This document shows, piece by piece, positions 62,442-64,000 of a DNA stretch of 64,000 nt. Each line of letters starts with the position of its first letter. Position 1 is the first letter of the stretch. Source of the stretch: an uncultured Flavobacteriaceae bacterium (GTDB lineage: Bacteria > Bacteroidota > Bacteroidia > Flavobacteriales > Flavobacteriaceae); NCBI GenBank assembly GCA_947502975.1, contig CANNBV010000001.1, positions 434,001 to 498,000 on the forward strand, in the 5' to 3' direction. The notes beneath the pieces are model-generated. The model was not told the origin of the DNA and did not search any database. It was given only the letters and a program-made list of their open reading frames with translations. The translations under genes and the position numbers were made by a program.

Positions 62442-64000
62442 ATGAATAAAATAGCCCTCATTTTTTTATTCGGAATACTCTCTATTTCTGGATTTTCCCA
62501 ACAAACTGTTATCAAGGGAAGTGTAAAAGATGCAGTATCATTTCAACCTATATTAAATGTTACTGTAGAACTAGAGGGTACAGAATTCGCTGTATTAACA
62601 GATGTTCAAGGAGAATTTATCTTTGCTTCAAATGTGCCTTTGGGTGAACAATTTCTTAAGATTTCTAAATCGGGGTATACCACAAGACGTTTTCCAATTA
62701 TTGTAAATGAAGGACAGACAGTTGACATAACAGATATGACTTTAGACCGTGATTTGTCGCAAAGTCAAGATTTGTTTACCATTACACTTTCTGATGATGA
62801 GTTAGACAATGATGCCAGTGGAGCCGATAATATTACAGGATTACTGTCGTCATCTTTAGATGTGTTTCAGAGAACAGCAGCATTTGAATTTAGTCAATCG
62901 TTCTTCAGATTAAGAGGGTTAGATTCTGAAAATGGTACCGTTCTTATCAATGGAATATCTATGAATAAATTATTCAGCGGCAGACCGCAATGGAGTAACT
63001 GGGGTGGTTTAAATGATGTGATGCGAAATCAAGAGTTAGCAACAGGTTTTGCTCCGTCTGATTATAATTTTGGAGGTATTCTAGGAACTACAAATATTAA
63101 TGTAAGAGCATCAAGAGCTAGAGAAGGTGGACGTATTACGTATTCGTCATCCAATAGAAGTTACACCAACAGATTGATGGCAACGTATGCATCAGGTTTG
63201 TTAAAAAACAATTGGGCTTACACAATTTCAATCGGGAGACGTTGGGGAAATGAAGGCTATCAAGATGCAACGCTTTATGATGCTAATTCTATATTTCTTT
63301 CAGTTGAAAAGAAAATAAACGATAAGCATAGTTTAAATTTTACAGGAATTTATGCCCCTAATCGCAGAGGGAAATCATCACCAAATACACAAGAGGTTTT
63401 TGATTTAAAAGGGATTAGGTATAACGAATATTGGGGCTATCAAAATGGAGAACAGAGAAATTCACGTATAAAAGAAGTTGAAGAACCCATTTTTATGTTG
63501 AATCACTATTGGGACGTATCTTCAAAAACGAAATTGAATACAAACGTAGCCTATCAATATGGAAAATTGGGGAATAGCAGATTGGATAATAATGGAACAG
63601 ATTTGGTAAATGGCGTTCCGGAAGGTGGCGGTGCTAACCCTAGTCCTACATATTATCAAAAACTACCAAGCTATTTTGAACGTAATTTTCCTGATGACTT
63701 GCAATTTGCATATCTAGCATTACAGGATTTTCAGAATAATGGTCAAATCGATTGGAATTCATTGTATGAAGCAAACATCTTAAGCTCTCAAAATGGAGGA
63801 AATGCTGTGTATGCTTTGTATGAAGATAGAGTGGATGACACTCAATTTACATTCAATTCTATTTTGAATACAGCGCTGAATGATAATGTGATTTTAAATG
63901 CAGGTATAACTATTCAAACCTTAAAATCTGAAAATTTTGCTGAGGTTTTAGATTTGCTGGGTGCAACTACCTATTTGGATATCGATCAGTTCGCTGACGA
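62442..64000 (+). CDS. TonB-dependent outer-membrane receptor (partial, runs off the window)
   Basis: The frame opens at ATG 62442 and stays open to the window end, about 519 residues. The signal peptide ends SGFSQ. A carboxypeptidase-regulatory-like domain follows (VIKGSVKDAVSFQPILNVTV), then a plug segment with RLRGLDSENGTVLINGIS, RPQWSNWGGLNDVMRNQEL and FGGILGTTNINVRASRA. The barrel begins after that (GGRITYSSSNRSYTNRLMA). It is divergent from the EEP hydrolase with a 287-base gap, so the two may share control. It is not a close copy of the receptor at 54656. Missing C-terminus. Confidence 0.88.
   Translation, partial: MNKIALIFLFGILSISGFSQQTVIKGSVKDAVSFQPILNVTVELEGTEFAVLTDVQGEFIFASNVPLGEQFLKISKSGYTTRRFPIIVNEGQTVDITDMTLDRDLSQSQDLFTITLSDDELDNDASGADNITGLLSSSLDVFQRTAAFEFSQSFFRLRGLDSENGTVLINGISMNKLFSGRPQWSNWGGLNDVMRNQELATGFAPSDYNFGGILGTTNINVRASRAREGGRITYSSSNRSYTNRLMATYASGLLKNNWAYTISIGRRWGNEGYQDATLYDANSIFLSVEKKINDKHSLNFTGIYAPNRRGKSSPNTQEVFDLKGIRYNEYWGYQNGEQRNSRIKEVEEPIFMLNHYWDVSSKTKLNTNVAYQYGKLGNSRLDNNGTDLVNGVPEGGGANPSPTYYQKLPSYFERNFPDDLQFAYLALQDFQNNGQIDWNSLYEANILSSQNGGNAVYALYEDRVDDTQFTFNSILNTALNDNVILNAGITIQTLKSENFAEVLDLLGATTYLDIDQFAD

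Noticed and set aside
1-64000. CRISPR arrays, tRNA/rRNA genes, transposases, phage genes
   Set aside because: Looked for and not seen; repeats found are short and not CRISPR-like.

Overview
The window looks like a chromosome segment from a marine-type member of the Flavobacteriaceae (Bacteroidota). The DNA is AT-rich. Ribosome binding sites are weak or absent, and several upstream regions carry the Bacteroidota -7 element TAnnTTTG. Most secreted proteins have short signal peptides ending in AQ or a lipobox, two carry C-terminal type IX secretion (T9SS) sorting domains, and there are three TonB-dependent receptors. No rRNA, tRNA, CRISPR array, transposase or phage gene is visible.

Layout. 1-4130: the end of an exbD gene, an orphan umuD-like gene and a very large double FG-GAP/ASPIC lipoprotein. 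4150-8140 (minus): E2 and E1 of 2-oxoglutarate dehydrogenase (sucA-sucB). 8374-12776 (minus): a TonB receptor with a GDSL/SGNH-hydrolase lipoprotein. 12995-17562 (minus): glmS, a DUF4270 lipoprotein and a half-length glycogen-synthase-like protein, divergent from panC-panD-flippase-like-pseudoesterase-radA (17672-22492). 22738-29092: two tandem thrombospondin-3/LamG surface proteins, only the second with a T9SS tail. 29261-35796: ileS (with an unusual GVHH signature), a DksA-like protein without zinc ligands, lspA and a secreted OmpA-like protein. 35960-40181 (minus): a T9SS beta-helix protein, then rimK, an aspartoacylase-like gene and a 5-formyl-THF cyclo-ligase. 40392-44906: uvrC, a small lipoprotein and a patatin/BamA-type outer-membrane phospholipase. 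45112-48939: tyrosine catabolism (hmgA, hppD) with small membrane proteins between and after. 49018-54492: a small beta-barrel, then DUF3108-kynA-M23 peptidase-pgi. 54656-64000: a TonB receptor with a repeat-domain lipoprotein, a secreted endonuclease I, a membrane protein, a secreted endonuclease/exonuclease/phosphatase and a further TonB receptor running off the end.

Most genes are housekeeping or typical flavobacterial envelope genes. The last 9 kb is the best candidate for a functional system: two secreted nuclease/phosphoesterase-type enzymes sit between two TonB receptors, one coupled to a lipoprotein of five repeats, which fits extracellular DNA or nucleotide scavenging. Other notable points are a GVHH isoleucyl-tRNA synthetase, two copies of a dispersed stem-loop element, three TTTTATCG repeats at exact 21-bp spacing upstream of a surface-protein gene, and several enzymes that have lost a key residue (a GHG pseudoesterase, a Zn-less DksA, an HVC-type M23 peptidase and a half glycogen synthase).
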